The notes beneath the pieces were generated by a model that worked only from the letters and a program-made list of their open reading frames with translations, ran no database searches and was not told the DNA's origin. The translations under genes and the position numbers were made by a program. Of a DNA stretch of 64,000 nucleotides, positions 18,075 through 25,418 are shown piece after piece. The stretch covers positions 18,501-82,500 of the forward strand of contig JAFRIJ010000012.1 in NCBI GenBank assembly GCA_017432825.1, read 5' to 3'. This DNA comes from Bacilli bacterium. GTDB lineage: Bacteria; Bacillota_I; Bacilli_A; RF39; UBA660. Position 1 is the first letter of the stretch. The number at the start of each line of letters is the position of its first letter.

Positions 18075-18139
18075 AAAATAGTTTGGTTATAAACCAAACT
18101 ATTTTTTATTGACTATAAGGATAAAAAATAATATAATTA
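18075..18139 (+). repeat. 65-bp exact repeat, copy 2 (terminator plus promoter)
   Basis: Identical to 15228-15292. It begins at the right end of the insertion element and carries a hairpin terminator (18079-18107) and a promoter. Confidence 0.95.
18109..18137 (+). promoter_or_regulatory. promoter of the cohesin-like scaffold gene
   Basis: TTGACT (18109-18114), 17 bp, TATAAT (18132-18137). Identical to the promoter of the 15316 gene, so the two genes should be expressed alike. Confidence 0.8.
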
Positions 18140-18171
18140 TATTAGATATAAAATAAGTAAGGAGAATTGAA

Positions 18172-19443
18172 ATGAGTAAAAGAATAATCTTATTAACATT
18201 ACTATTTTTAATAGTGCCAATTAGAGTATACGCTATAGAAGGAAATACAACTCTAACTTGTGATAAAGGCACAACAGAAAAAGCACTGCCAGGAACAAGA
18301 ATTACATGTAATCTAACTGGAACAATTTCCAGTGGATTTCTAAACTCATACAATGGGAAAATACAATTAGGTAGTGATCTAACATTAGTATCAATTACTC
18401 CAGCAGCAGCAACATGGTCTAATAGTACACCTAATGAACTAACAATGGAATATAGTGCCAAAGAAGATATAACCGGAAACTATGAAATCGCAACTATTAT
18501 AATTGAGGCATCAAATTCAGTAACAACCGGAGTAGATACAAATATTGCGGTAGTAGACCAACAATATACTGGATTTACAGGACCAGACGATAGTGAAGGC
18601 CCAGATCACTTCTTACCACTTGCTAATAGAGTTCAAAATATAAGAATAGCCTCTACAAATAATTACTTAAGCACTATTACAATATCTGCAGGATCACTAT
18701 CACCAGAATTTAATAAAAACACAACAAGTTATACAGTTGATGTAGCATCAAATGTAACTACAGCTACAGTAAGTGCTACTCCAGAAGCAAGTTCTTCAAC
18801 AGTAACTGGTGGAGGTGAAAAAACATTAAATTACGGAACTAATGAAGTAACAATTACTGTAAAAAGTGAATCAAATAGCACTAAAGAATACAAAATATTA
18901 ATAAATAAGCAAGATAACAGAAGTACAGAAAGTAATTTATTAGACTTTGGGTTTTATAATTACGATATAAAATTTGATAAAGATACAACAAATTATACTT
19001 TAAAAGTAGATAATAATATAACAAAACTAGGATTATGTAAGGAAAAACCAACATTATCTGATACATTATGTATTAATTTAAATAATTCATTCACAGTAGA
19101 TGAAAAAGCATCTCTTGGTGAAGTTGAATATAATGGTACTAGCGTGTTAGCAAGAATCGAAGATGGAAATAATTATATCATAGGAGATATTAAAGAAGGA
19201 GAAAACATATTAAATATAGCTGTGTCAGCAGAAAATGAATCATCAAAAACATATAGAATTGCTATAGTAAAAGGTAACTCAAATAAAAACAACTCAAGTA
19301 CAACAAATACAACTGGTGCAAAAGGTACAATAGAAAATCCTAAAACTGGGAATACATTTGTATTTATCATTTTAGCAATATTAATTATTTCAATTACTTG
19401 TGTATTATACTATTATAAAAAAAATCAAAAAGCCAATAGCTAA
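18172..19443 (+). CDS. wall-anchored cohesin-like protein with cadherin-like repeats
   Basis: A 423-residue exported protein with AAGGAG before ATG 18172. Signal peptide about 1-22. Residues about 23-155 resemble a cohesin: LPGTRITCNLTGTISSG, SYNGKIQLGSDLTLVSITP, TWS, then ITGNYEIATIIIEAS. A Cys pair (TCDKG...ITCNL) is shared with the 19481 protein. A cadherin-like beta-sandwich follows at about 163-248 (LSTITISAGSLSPEFNKNT) and a more divergent copy at about 250-365. After a Ser/Thr linker come NPKTG (389-393), a membrane segment and a basic tail, as in a sortase signal. Predicted role: cell-surface scaffold for the dockerin proteins beside it. The cohesin call rests on pattern, not a search. 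Confidence 0.65.
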   Translation: MSKRIILLTLLFLIVPIRVYAIEGNTTLTCDKGTTEKALPGTRITCNLTGTISSGFLNSYNGKIQLGSDLTLVSITPAAATWSNSTPNELTMEYSAKEDITGNYEIATIIIEASNSVTTGVDTNIAVVDQQYTGFTGPDDSEGPDHFLPLANRVQNIRIASTNNYLSTITISAGSLSPEFNKNTTSYTVDVASNVTTATVSATPEASSSTVTGGGEKTLNYGTNEVTITVKSESNSTKEYKILINKQDNRSTESNLLDFGFYNYDIKFDKDTTNYTLKVDNNITKLGLCKEKPTLSDTLCINLNNSFTVDEKASLGEVEYNGTSVLARIEDGNNYIIGDIKEGENILNIAVSAENESSKTYRIAIVKGNSNKNNSSTTNTTGAKGTIENPKTGNTFVFIILAILIISITCVLYYYKKNQKANS

Positions 19444-19480
19444 TAATTAAAAAAACTGTAATAATTAGGGAGGATAGGTA

Positions 19481-20413
19481 ATGACAAAAAATAATAGTAA
19501 TAAAACAAGTAATGATAATAAATATATTGTTGCAGGAAGTATATTTATATTATTAATATTCACCTTAGTTATATACTTAATGTCAAATACATATGCGTTA
19601 GATGAATTTGGCAATATTAATATATCTTGTGATAAAGGAAAAATTAAAAAAAATGATATAGTTAGCTGCACAATAACCGGTAATGTTATTGCAGGAGCCG
19701 AAGTATCATCTTTAGAAATGCAAGCTAATACAAGTGAGAATTTAGAGATATTATCATTTACTAAAGATTCTTCATGGGAAGGCGATGAAGAGAGCGGTAA
19801 CATCCAATTATATACAGATATTAACAAAGAAAATACTTTTGCTATTGGAATATTACAAATTAAAGTAAAAAACACCATAAGCAATGTAAATGAAAATATA
19901 GAATTAAATAATATAGTTTTCTATAAGGGAGCAAACGATAACTACGAAGGAGTAAGTATTGACGGTAAAGAAATAGAATTTAATACTGAAACAACAACTG
20001 AAAATATTAATATAATAATAGATGAAGAAGAAAAAATAATATATAAAATTCCACTTAGTACAACTTATAATGAAGTAATTAGTAACATAGAAAAAGAAGG
20101 AACAATTACAATAAAAGATAAAAATAACCAAGATGTTTCTCTTGAAAATATAGCTAAAACAGGTGAAATTTTATCAGTAACTATTAATAACGAAACTACA
20201 ACATATAAAATATCTGTCTCAGGAGATCCAACAGGAGATGGATTATTATTAATAAATGATGTTGGTAAAACTTATCAATATTTAAAGAAAAGACTAAATA
20301 TGCCAAAAGAATGTGTTTTAGCGGCAGAAGTAACCAAAGATGGTGAAGTATTAATAAATGATGTTGGTAAAATGTATCAATATCTAAAAGGAAAACTAAA
20401 TAGCTTGGGTTAA
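19481..20413 (+). CDS. cohesin-like plus dockerin adaptor protein
   Basis: A 310-residue protein with GGGAGG before ATG 19481. A membrane segment or uncleaved signal lies at about 18-38, ending near TYALDE. A cohesin-like domain (about 42-165) has the same layout as the upstream protein: SCDKGKIKKNDIVSCTITG, LEILSFTKDSSW, FAIGILQIKV. A short beta region is followed by a dockerin-like pair (about 247-310): GDPTGDGLLLINDVGKTYQY and TKDGEVLINDVGKMYQYLKG. Having both modules in one polypeptide is how adaptor scaffoldins are built, so it could bridge two partners. It is probably transcribed with the 18172 gene. Confidence 0.65.
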   Translation: MTKNNSNKTSNDNKYIVAGSIFILLIFTLVIYLMSNTYALDEFGNINISCDKGKIKKNDIVSCTITGNVIAGAEVSSLEMQANTSENLEILSFTKDSSWEGDEESGNIQLYTDINKENTFAIGILQIKVKNTISNVNENIELNNIVFYKGANDNYEGVSIDGKEIEFNTETTTENINIIIDEEEKIIYKIPLSTTYNEVISNIEKEGTITIKDKNNQDVSLENIAKTGEILSVTINNETTTYKISVSGDPTGDGLLLINDVGKTYQYLKKRLNMPKECVLAAEVTKDGEVLINDVGKMYQYLKGKLNSLG

Positions 20414-20428
20414 TCCAAACTATTTTTT
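20399..20428 (+). terminator. terminator overlapping the adaptor gene end
   Basis: AATAGCTTGG (20399-20408) pairs with CCAAACTATT (20415-20424) with one mismatch, then T-run. It is related to the hairpin in the 65-bp repeat. Confidence 0.75.
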
Positions 20429-20429
20429 A

Positions 20430-20458
20430 TTGACTACATTCATAAATAATTATATAAT
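20430..20458 (+). promoter_or_regulatory. promoter of the second papain-like/dockerin gene
   Basis: TTGACT (20430-20435), 17 bp, TATAAT (20453-20458). It keeps the hexamers and spacing of the 65-bp cassette but has a different spacer sequence. Confidence 0.8.
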
Positions 20459-20483
20459 TAATATAGAAAATAGGGTGATTAAA

Positions 20484-22880
20484 ATGAAGAAGCTATATAA
20501 ACTTATATTATTATTAATAATCACATTAGTACCAATAAAAATAGCCGCAGAAACAATACCTTCAGACACTCCTTATGGAACATATGAAGATGCGCAAAAA
20601 ATGATAAAAGAAGCTATAATAGACTATTATTTAAGAGGAACTAGTATTCAATATAATTACCCAAGAGCATCATGGTATTTACCAGAAGAAGCAACATCAC
20701 AAGATATGCATTACTTAGTTTGTGGGACATTTGTATATCAAGCTTATAGTTTAGCATTTGGTGCAAGTAATTTTCCTAAATATCAATCATCAGTAGAATC
20801 AAAAGCAAATACATACTATCAAAATAACGATCCATCATTAATATATTATTATGGAGATAATAATAATATTTATTATCCAAACGGAAACACTTCTGGTGAA
20901 ATGACAGTATCAGATTTTGCTCAATATATTCTTCCAGGGGATATATTTGATTATGATGGACACGTAATGTTGGCTTATGATAAAATTAAGAAAAGTGATG
21001 GAACATGGGATGTATTAATGATACATTCCCATCAAGAAAATGCTAACCAAGGATTATCTGGAGATGATATAAAAAATTATATTAAAGTACGTACAGGTAA
21101 CTCATCAGCAACAGCAAAACTATCATATAATACTTTTACCAATATTACAGGAGCAAATAGTTATCTAGATTTAGATATAGATGACACAATAGAAGAAAAA
21201 AAATTCCTAGAAGGATCAGTTCAAGCATTCTGGTTAAGTAATCAAAAAATGTTTGTAAATAAAGATACTAAGAAAATGCAATGCGCAACAGATTATAGAC
21301 CTTGTTCTGTAATAAGAATGTTTACGAATGATAATAATAATGCAAAATTCAATTTTGATATAGATACAGATAAATATAATAAAACCAAAGATATAAGAGT
21401 ATATTATCCAGGATTATATATAGAAAAAACAGTAGATAAAGATGACAATAACAGTGTTTATTTAGGAGATGTATTAACTTATACTATAAAGATTAAAAAT
21501 AAAAGCAAAGTCAATTATAATAGCAATTTTTATATAAAAGAAACTATAAATACAGAGTTAGTTGAATTTGCAGAAAATTATTCAAATATAAATAATAATA
21601 CAATAACTTTTACAGGAACAAAATTAAATTCTGGATCAGAAATATCATTTACATATAAAGTAAAAATCAAATATAATATTGATAATATAAATCAAACAAT
21701 AAAATCAACGGGAGAGTTTCTTAAAAACACAAATGACACATTAAATATATCAACAGGTACAATAGAAAACACCATAGTTCCCAAAGTAAATAGCAATAAA
21801 CAATTAAAAGATTATAGTACTTGCTACGAAGAAAAAAAAGATAATTATGATGGATTAAATCTAATTAATGAAATATATAAGTGCGCATGGAATACTGACC
21901 TTGAAATTAATAGTTTTAATATAAACAATTTATTTCAAGAAATAAATATATCATCACGTTCAACTTCAACAATATTATTAAAATGGGCAAGTGGAGATGA
22001 TTCAACAAAATATCAAAAAATGCTTTTAAACAATTACTATAATGTCTTTAAACACGCAAATGATTACTATCATCACTTACACTGGGCAGAATCAGGAAGC
22101 AAAACAAGCGTACAACAAAGAAGACAAAAAGAAATAGATCCATTAGACTTTAAGTTAGGTGATATATTAATATATCATTCACAAGGAAGTACTAATAATA
22201 CTGAAAATGGTTTGTACGCATATATATATATAAGAGAAAACAATAATAATAGATTTACAGGAATAAATTATAGCAGTACTACATCAGAAAGAAATTTATT
22301 TACCTCAAATTATTATACAAGTGAAAGTGGAGGTAGTAATTTAAACAATTTATATAGTGGTAATACTAAACTAGACTCTAATATTAAATCAAATGTATTA
22401 GAATATACAAATTATCAAACTTTATTTGATAAAGACTACTATATAATACTAAGACCAGAATTAATAATGGAAGACAAATACTATTATTATGATACAAGTA
22501 AAACATATAGACAAATAGAACCGCAAACAATATCTAATATAATAGATAGAATAGACACGCCTAGTATATTAGTATATGATATTAATAATAATTTAATAAA
22601 TAATTATAATAATAATATCGGAACAGGAACAAAATTAGAGTTTACTGATGGAGAAACATATGTATCAGTAATAGGGGATATTGATGGAAACGGTAATTCT
22701 AATCAAAATGATGCAGAAGAAGCATATAGTTATTTAAGAAACAAAAAAACATATACTAACAATCAAATAAAAGAAGCAGTAGAAGAATCAGTCGACACCG
22801 TAAAAGATGAAAATATAAAAATAAATGATATAGCAAAACTATATCAATATACCAAAGGAAAAATAAATAGTTTGGAATAA
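20484..22880 (+). CDS. secreted papain-like protein with DUF11 and C-terminal dockerin (paralogue of the 15316 gene)
   Basis: A 798-residue exported protein. Signal peptide 1-22. It shares TPYGTYEDAQKMIKEA with the paralogue. The papain-like domain has Cys80 in YLVCGTFVYQAY, LPGDIFDYDGH with His160, and His181/His183 in MIHSHQ. DUF11-type region (about 315-425: LYIEKTVDKDDNNSVYLG). Second shared module (about 450-690) includes FKLGDILIYHS and TLFDKDYYIILRPE. The C-terminal dockerin is divergent: GDIDGNGNSNQND and VKDENIKINDIAKLYQY. ATG 20484 is chosen because the promoter -10 is at 20453 and AGGGTGAT precedes it. Both copies keep Cys and His, which argues that the enzyme fold is active. Confidence 0.72.
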   Translation: MKKLYKLILLLIITLVPIKIAAETIPSDTPYGTYEDAQKMIKEAIIDYYLRGTSIQYNYPRASWYLPEEATSQDMHYLVCGTFVYQAYSLAFGASNFPKYQSSVESKANTYYQNNDPSLIYYYGDNNNIYYPNGNTSGEMTVSDFAQYILPGDIFDYDGHVMLAYDKIKKSDGTWDVLMIHSHQENANQGLSGDDIKNYIKVRTGNSSATAKLSYNTFTNITGANSYLDLDIDDTIEEKKFLEGSVQAFWLSNQKMFVNKDTKKMQCATDYRPCSVIRMFTNDNNNAKFNFDIDTDKYNKTKDIRVYYPGLYIEKTVDKDDNNSVYLGDVLTYTIKIKNKSKVNYNSNFYIKETINTELVEFAENYSNINNNTITFTGTKLNSGSEISFTYKVKIKYNIDNINQTIKSTGEFLKNTNDTLNISTGTIENTIVPKVNSNKQLKDYSTCYEEKKDNYDGLNLINEIYKCAWNTDLEINSFNINNLFQEINISSRSTSTILLKWASGDDSTKYQKMLLNNYYNVFKHANDYYHHLHWAESGSKTSVQQRRQKEIDPLDFKLGDILIYHSQGSTNNTENGLYAYIYIRENNNNRFTGINYSSTTSERNLFTSNYYTSESGGSNLNNLYSGNTKLDSNIKSNVLEYTNYQTLFDKDYYIILRPELIMEDKYYYYDTSKTYRQIEPQTISNIIDRIDTPSILVYDINNNLINNYNNNIGTGTKLEFTDGETYVSVIGDIDGNGNSNQNDAEEAYSYLRNKKTYTNNQIKEAVEESVDTVKDENIKINDIAKLYQYTKGKINSLE

Positions 22881-22899
22881 ATCCAAACTATTTTATTTA
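22866..22899. terminator. bidirectional terminator
   Basis: AATAGTTTGG (22866-22875) pairs with CCAAACTATT (22883-22892), T-rich on both sides. It overlaps the end of the dockerin gene and the stop of the minus-strand lipoprotein gene. It has the same stem sequence as the rny terminator. Confidence 0.8.
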
Positions 22900-23765
22900 T
22901 ACAATTCTTTTTCAAATAGACTAATATTATTTTTCATAACAGTTAAATAATTATCATTAGAATTAGATATATTACCATCTACACTATACATATCATTAAT
23001 AACAAGTAATTCACCACCAACATTTTTAATTAAATCCTTAACAATAGAATTACTTTCTTCATTAGTAGAATAAATATATTTAATTTTATTATCTTTAATT
23101 AATTTTTTTACTTCTTCTAAAGTGTTCAAACTATAATTACTATTATCTTCAAGTGAAATAACTTTTAAACCATATTTTTCTAAATATTTAAACATATCAC
23201 TATCAACAACTATAGTATTATAATTAGCATTTTTAACTAATTCTGTTAAATCAGCATCAATCTTAGAAACATCAAATTCTAATTTTTCAAAATTATCTTT
23301 AATTTCTTCTACTAAATATGGATTATTTATATATTCACTAAGACCTGCTTCAATATTCTCAGCTAACATTAAATAATTATAAGGATTTAACCATAATTCT
23401 TTTACATCATTAGTATAACTCATACCAGTAGATACATCAATTACTTTTAATTTAGAGTTATTATTAATCATTTTAACTGCATAGTCTCTATCTCTTTTTT
23501 CATCAAGACTATTAAATACAAATAAATCACTATTACTATATTCTTTAATTTTTCTATCAGATAGTTTATATGAACTAAGATCAACTCCTAAAGGATATAT
23601 ACTATAAATATGAGAATGTTTACCATATAAAACATCTAATAAATAATTTATAGGATAAATAGTAGTATAAATATTTATATCCTCCATATCATCAGACTTA
23701 AAACTACAACCGGTAAAGCAAAATAAAACAAAAATACTTAATATAATTTTTTTAAAATAATTCAC
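22893..23765 (-). CDS. ZnuA/TroA-like lipoprotein lacking metal ligands
   Basis: A 290-residue lipoprotein: signal with lipobox FTGC (Cys19). The fold resembles cluster A-I metal-binding proteins (INIYTTIYPINYLLDVLYG opens the first lobe; FKYLEKYGLKVISL and LIKNVGGELLVIND the second). The usual ligands are absent: the HDxEPS motif reads VDLSSYKLS, DPHxWL reads KELWLNP, and SHDAF reads DSDMF. No ABC permease or ATPase gene is adjacent. GTG 23765 is the only start matching AGGAG, at longer-than-usual spacing. It may have been recruited for adhesion or sporulation, or it may bind another ligand. Confidence 0.7.
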   Translation of the reverse strand: MNYFKKIILSIFVLFCFTGCSFKSDDMEDINIYTTIYPINYLLDVLYGKHSHIYSIYPLGVDLSSYKLSDRKIKEYSNSDLFVFNSLDEKRDRDYAVKMINNNSKLKVIDVSTGMSYTNDVKELWLNPYNYLMLAENIEAGLSEYINNPYLVEEIKDNFEKLEFDVSKIDADLTELVKNANYNTIVVDSDMFKYLEKYGLKVISLEDNSNYSLNTLEEVKKLIKDNKIKYIYSTNEESNSIVKDLIKNVGGELLVINDMYSVDGNISNSNDNYLTVMKNNISLFEKELYK

Positions 23766-23901
23766 AATTATTACATCTCCTATCCTTAATATAACAACTT
23801 AATTTTACAATATTTTAAACAATTTGTAAACAATAACAAATTAATTAATAAAAAAATTAAAATCATGATATAATTACAATATATAAGAAAAGAGGAACAA
23901 T

Positions 23902-24549
23902 ATGGATATACTAAATAAATTAAATATAAAACCAAAGAATATCGATTTATATCAACAAGCCTTCACTCATACATCATATAGTAATGAACATGATGACTCC
24001 GAATCATATGAAAGATTAGAATTCTTGGGTGATGCAGTATTGGAACTCATAATAAGCGATTATTTATTTAATGAAAAGGCTTTAGAAGAAGGAATAATGA
24101 CTAAAATGCGTGCAAGCTACGTATGTGAGGAAGCATGTGCCACATACTCCAGAGAATTAAAGTTTACTAATTATATACGTCTAGGTAGTGGAGAAATAGA
24201 AGCAAATGAAACCATATTAGCAGATGTTTTTGAATCTTTCGTAGGCGCTACATATTTAGATCAAGGATTTTTATTTACCAAAGAAATGGTTTTAAAAATA
24301 ATAACTAAATACATGAATAAGGGAACAGATTTCTTACATGATTACAAATCAGAATTACAAGAATTAGTTCAGACGGTTAAAAAAAGTGTTATATATGAAA
24401 CAATAAATGAACAAGGACCTGCCCATGATAGAGTATTTACTTGTCAAGTAAAAGTAGATAACTTAATTATGGGAGTAGGAACAGGAAGTAGTAAAAAGCA
24501 AGCAGAACAAGAAGCAGCAAAAGTTGCTTTAAGTAAACAAGTAAAATAG
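23902..24549 (+). CDS. rnc: ribonuclease III
   Basis: A 215-residue dsRNA endonuclease for rRNA processing. The signature ERLEFLGDAVLELI gives Glu40 and Asp44. The second metal site is within LADVFESFVGATYLD. The dsRBD occupies about 145-215 (DYKSELQELVQ, GTGSSKKQAEQEAAKVAL). Slightly short but complete. AGAGGAA precedes ATG 23902. It is monocistronic here, with a terminator following; smc and ftsY, often downstream, are absent. Confidence 0.96.
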   Translation: MDILNKLNIKPKNIDLYQQAFTHTSYSNEHDDSESYERLEFLGDAVLELIISDYLFNEKALEEGIMTKMRASYVCEEACATYSRELKFTNYIRLGSGEIEANETILADVFESFVGATYLDQGFLFTKEMVLKIITKYMNKGTDFLHDYKSELQELVQTVKKSVIYETINEQGPAHDRVFTCQVKVDNLIMGVGTGSSKKQAEQEAAKVALSKQVK

Positions 24550-24580
24550 ATTAGTAATTAATACTAATCTATTATTTTTT
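24545..24580 (+). terminator. rnc terminator
   Basis: A 12-bp stem (24545-24556 with 24562-24573) and a 5-nt loop, then T6. Confidence 0.85.
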
Positions 24581-24615
24581 TAATCTAAATAAATATAATT
24601 ATGTAGGTGACTAGA

Positions 24616-25362
24616 ATGATATATTTTCATCCTACATATTTATTATTAGCTTTAAGCTATATCTTAACAGGTTATTATATTAACTTAATAGTCTTAACAT
24701 CACTAATAGTTATACATGAATTAGGTCATTATACATTAGCAAAAATATTAAAATTTAATGTAGAAAAAATAATTATATATCCATATGGAGGAATTACTAA
24801 AATAAAAGATTTAATAAATAAAGATATAAATAAAGAACTAATTATATCAATATCAGGAATTATATTTCAATTATTATTTTTTTATTTAATAGTTTATTTA
24901 AATAAAGCAAATATAATAAGAGATTATACACTAAGTATTTATTTAAGGTATAATAAAGAATTATTATTATTTAATATATTACCAATTTACCCCCTAGATG
25001 GATCAAAAATACTTAATTTATTATTAAGTAAATACTTATATTTTAATTTATCTAATAAGTTAACAATAATTATATCTATATTAACAATTCTTATATTAAT
25101 TATAAATAAAATATATATTTGCAATTATGGATATATATTAACTTTATCAATACTAATAACATATCTTATAAAATACATAAAAAATATAAAATATATATAT
25201 AATAAATTCTTATTAGAAAGATACATTTATAACATAAACTATAAAAAAATAGCAATTATAAATAGTAAAGATAAAATGTATAAAAATAAAACTCATTTAA
25301 TTAAAGAAAATAACAAATACATAAAAGAAAAAAATTATTTAAAAAAATATTTTTCTAAATAA
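24616..25362 (+). CDS. spoIVFB: SpoIVFB-like site-2 protease (M50B)
   Basis: A 248-residue polytopic membrane zinc protease with about six hydrophobic segments. HELGH (34-38) supplies the zinc ligands, and PLDGSKI (Asp128) the third. YPYGGITKI after the first site matches the SpoIVFB branch. In sporulating Bacilli, SpoIVFB cleaves pro-sigma-K in the mother cell; that role is inferred here from family and from other spore genes in the window. No CBS domain is seen after the protease core; instead there is a 50-residue Lys-rich tail. ATG 24616 is chosen over GTG 24607, which lies in the TAGGTGA site. The partner SpoIVFA is not adjacent. Confidence 0.75.
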   Translation: MIYFHPTYLLLALSYILTGYYINLIVLTSLIVIHELGHYTLAKILKFNVEKIIIYPYGGITKIKDLINKDINKELIISISGIIFQLLFFYLIVYLNKANIIRDYTLSIYLRYNKELLLFNILPIYPLDGSKILNLLLSKYLYFNLSNKLTIIISILTILILIINKIYICNYGYILTLSILITYLIKYIKNIKYIYNKFLLERYIYNINYKKIAIINSKDKMYKNKTHLIKENNKYIKEKNYLKKYFSK

Positions 25363-25382
25363 TATACATTTTCTATTTTTTT

Positions 25383-25391
25383 TGTTATAAT
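25383..25391 (+). promoter_or_regulatory. extended -10 promoter TGtTATAAT
   Basis: TG at 25383-25384 and TATAAT at 25386-25391, at the end of a T-run. Confidence 0.6.
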
Positions 25392-25418
25392 ATAAACATA
25401 ATAGAGGAGTTGGTATAA

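Larger units (their letters stand above)
17698..18076 (+). mobile_element. 379-bp MITE-like or decayed insertion element
   Basis: This is the only gene-free stretch over 300 bp. Its ends are 16-bp inverted repeats with one mismatch (TTCAGAGTGTTGACAA at 17698-17713; complement at 18061-18076). It lies between the terminator of one dockerin gene and the duplicated terminator-promoter cassette. Inside are a TTGACA promoter overlapping the left repeat, a nested hairpin with T-run, a second hairpin, a ribosome site and a broken reading frame. No clear target-site duplication is visible. The family is unknown; the termini resemble those of several transposase-bearing IS groups, but I will not assign one. 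Confidence 0.6.
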
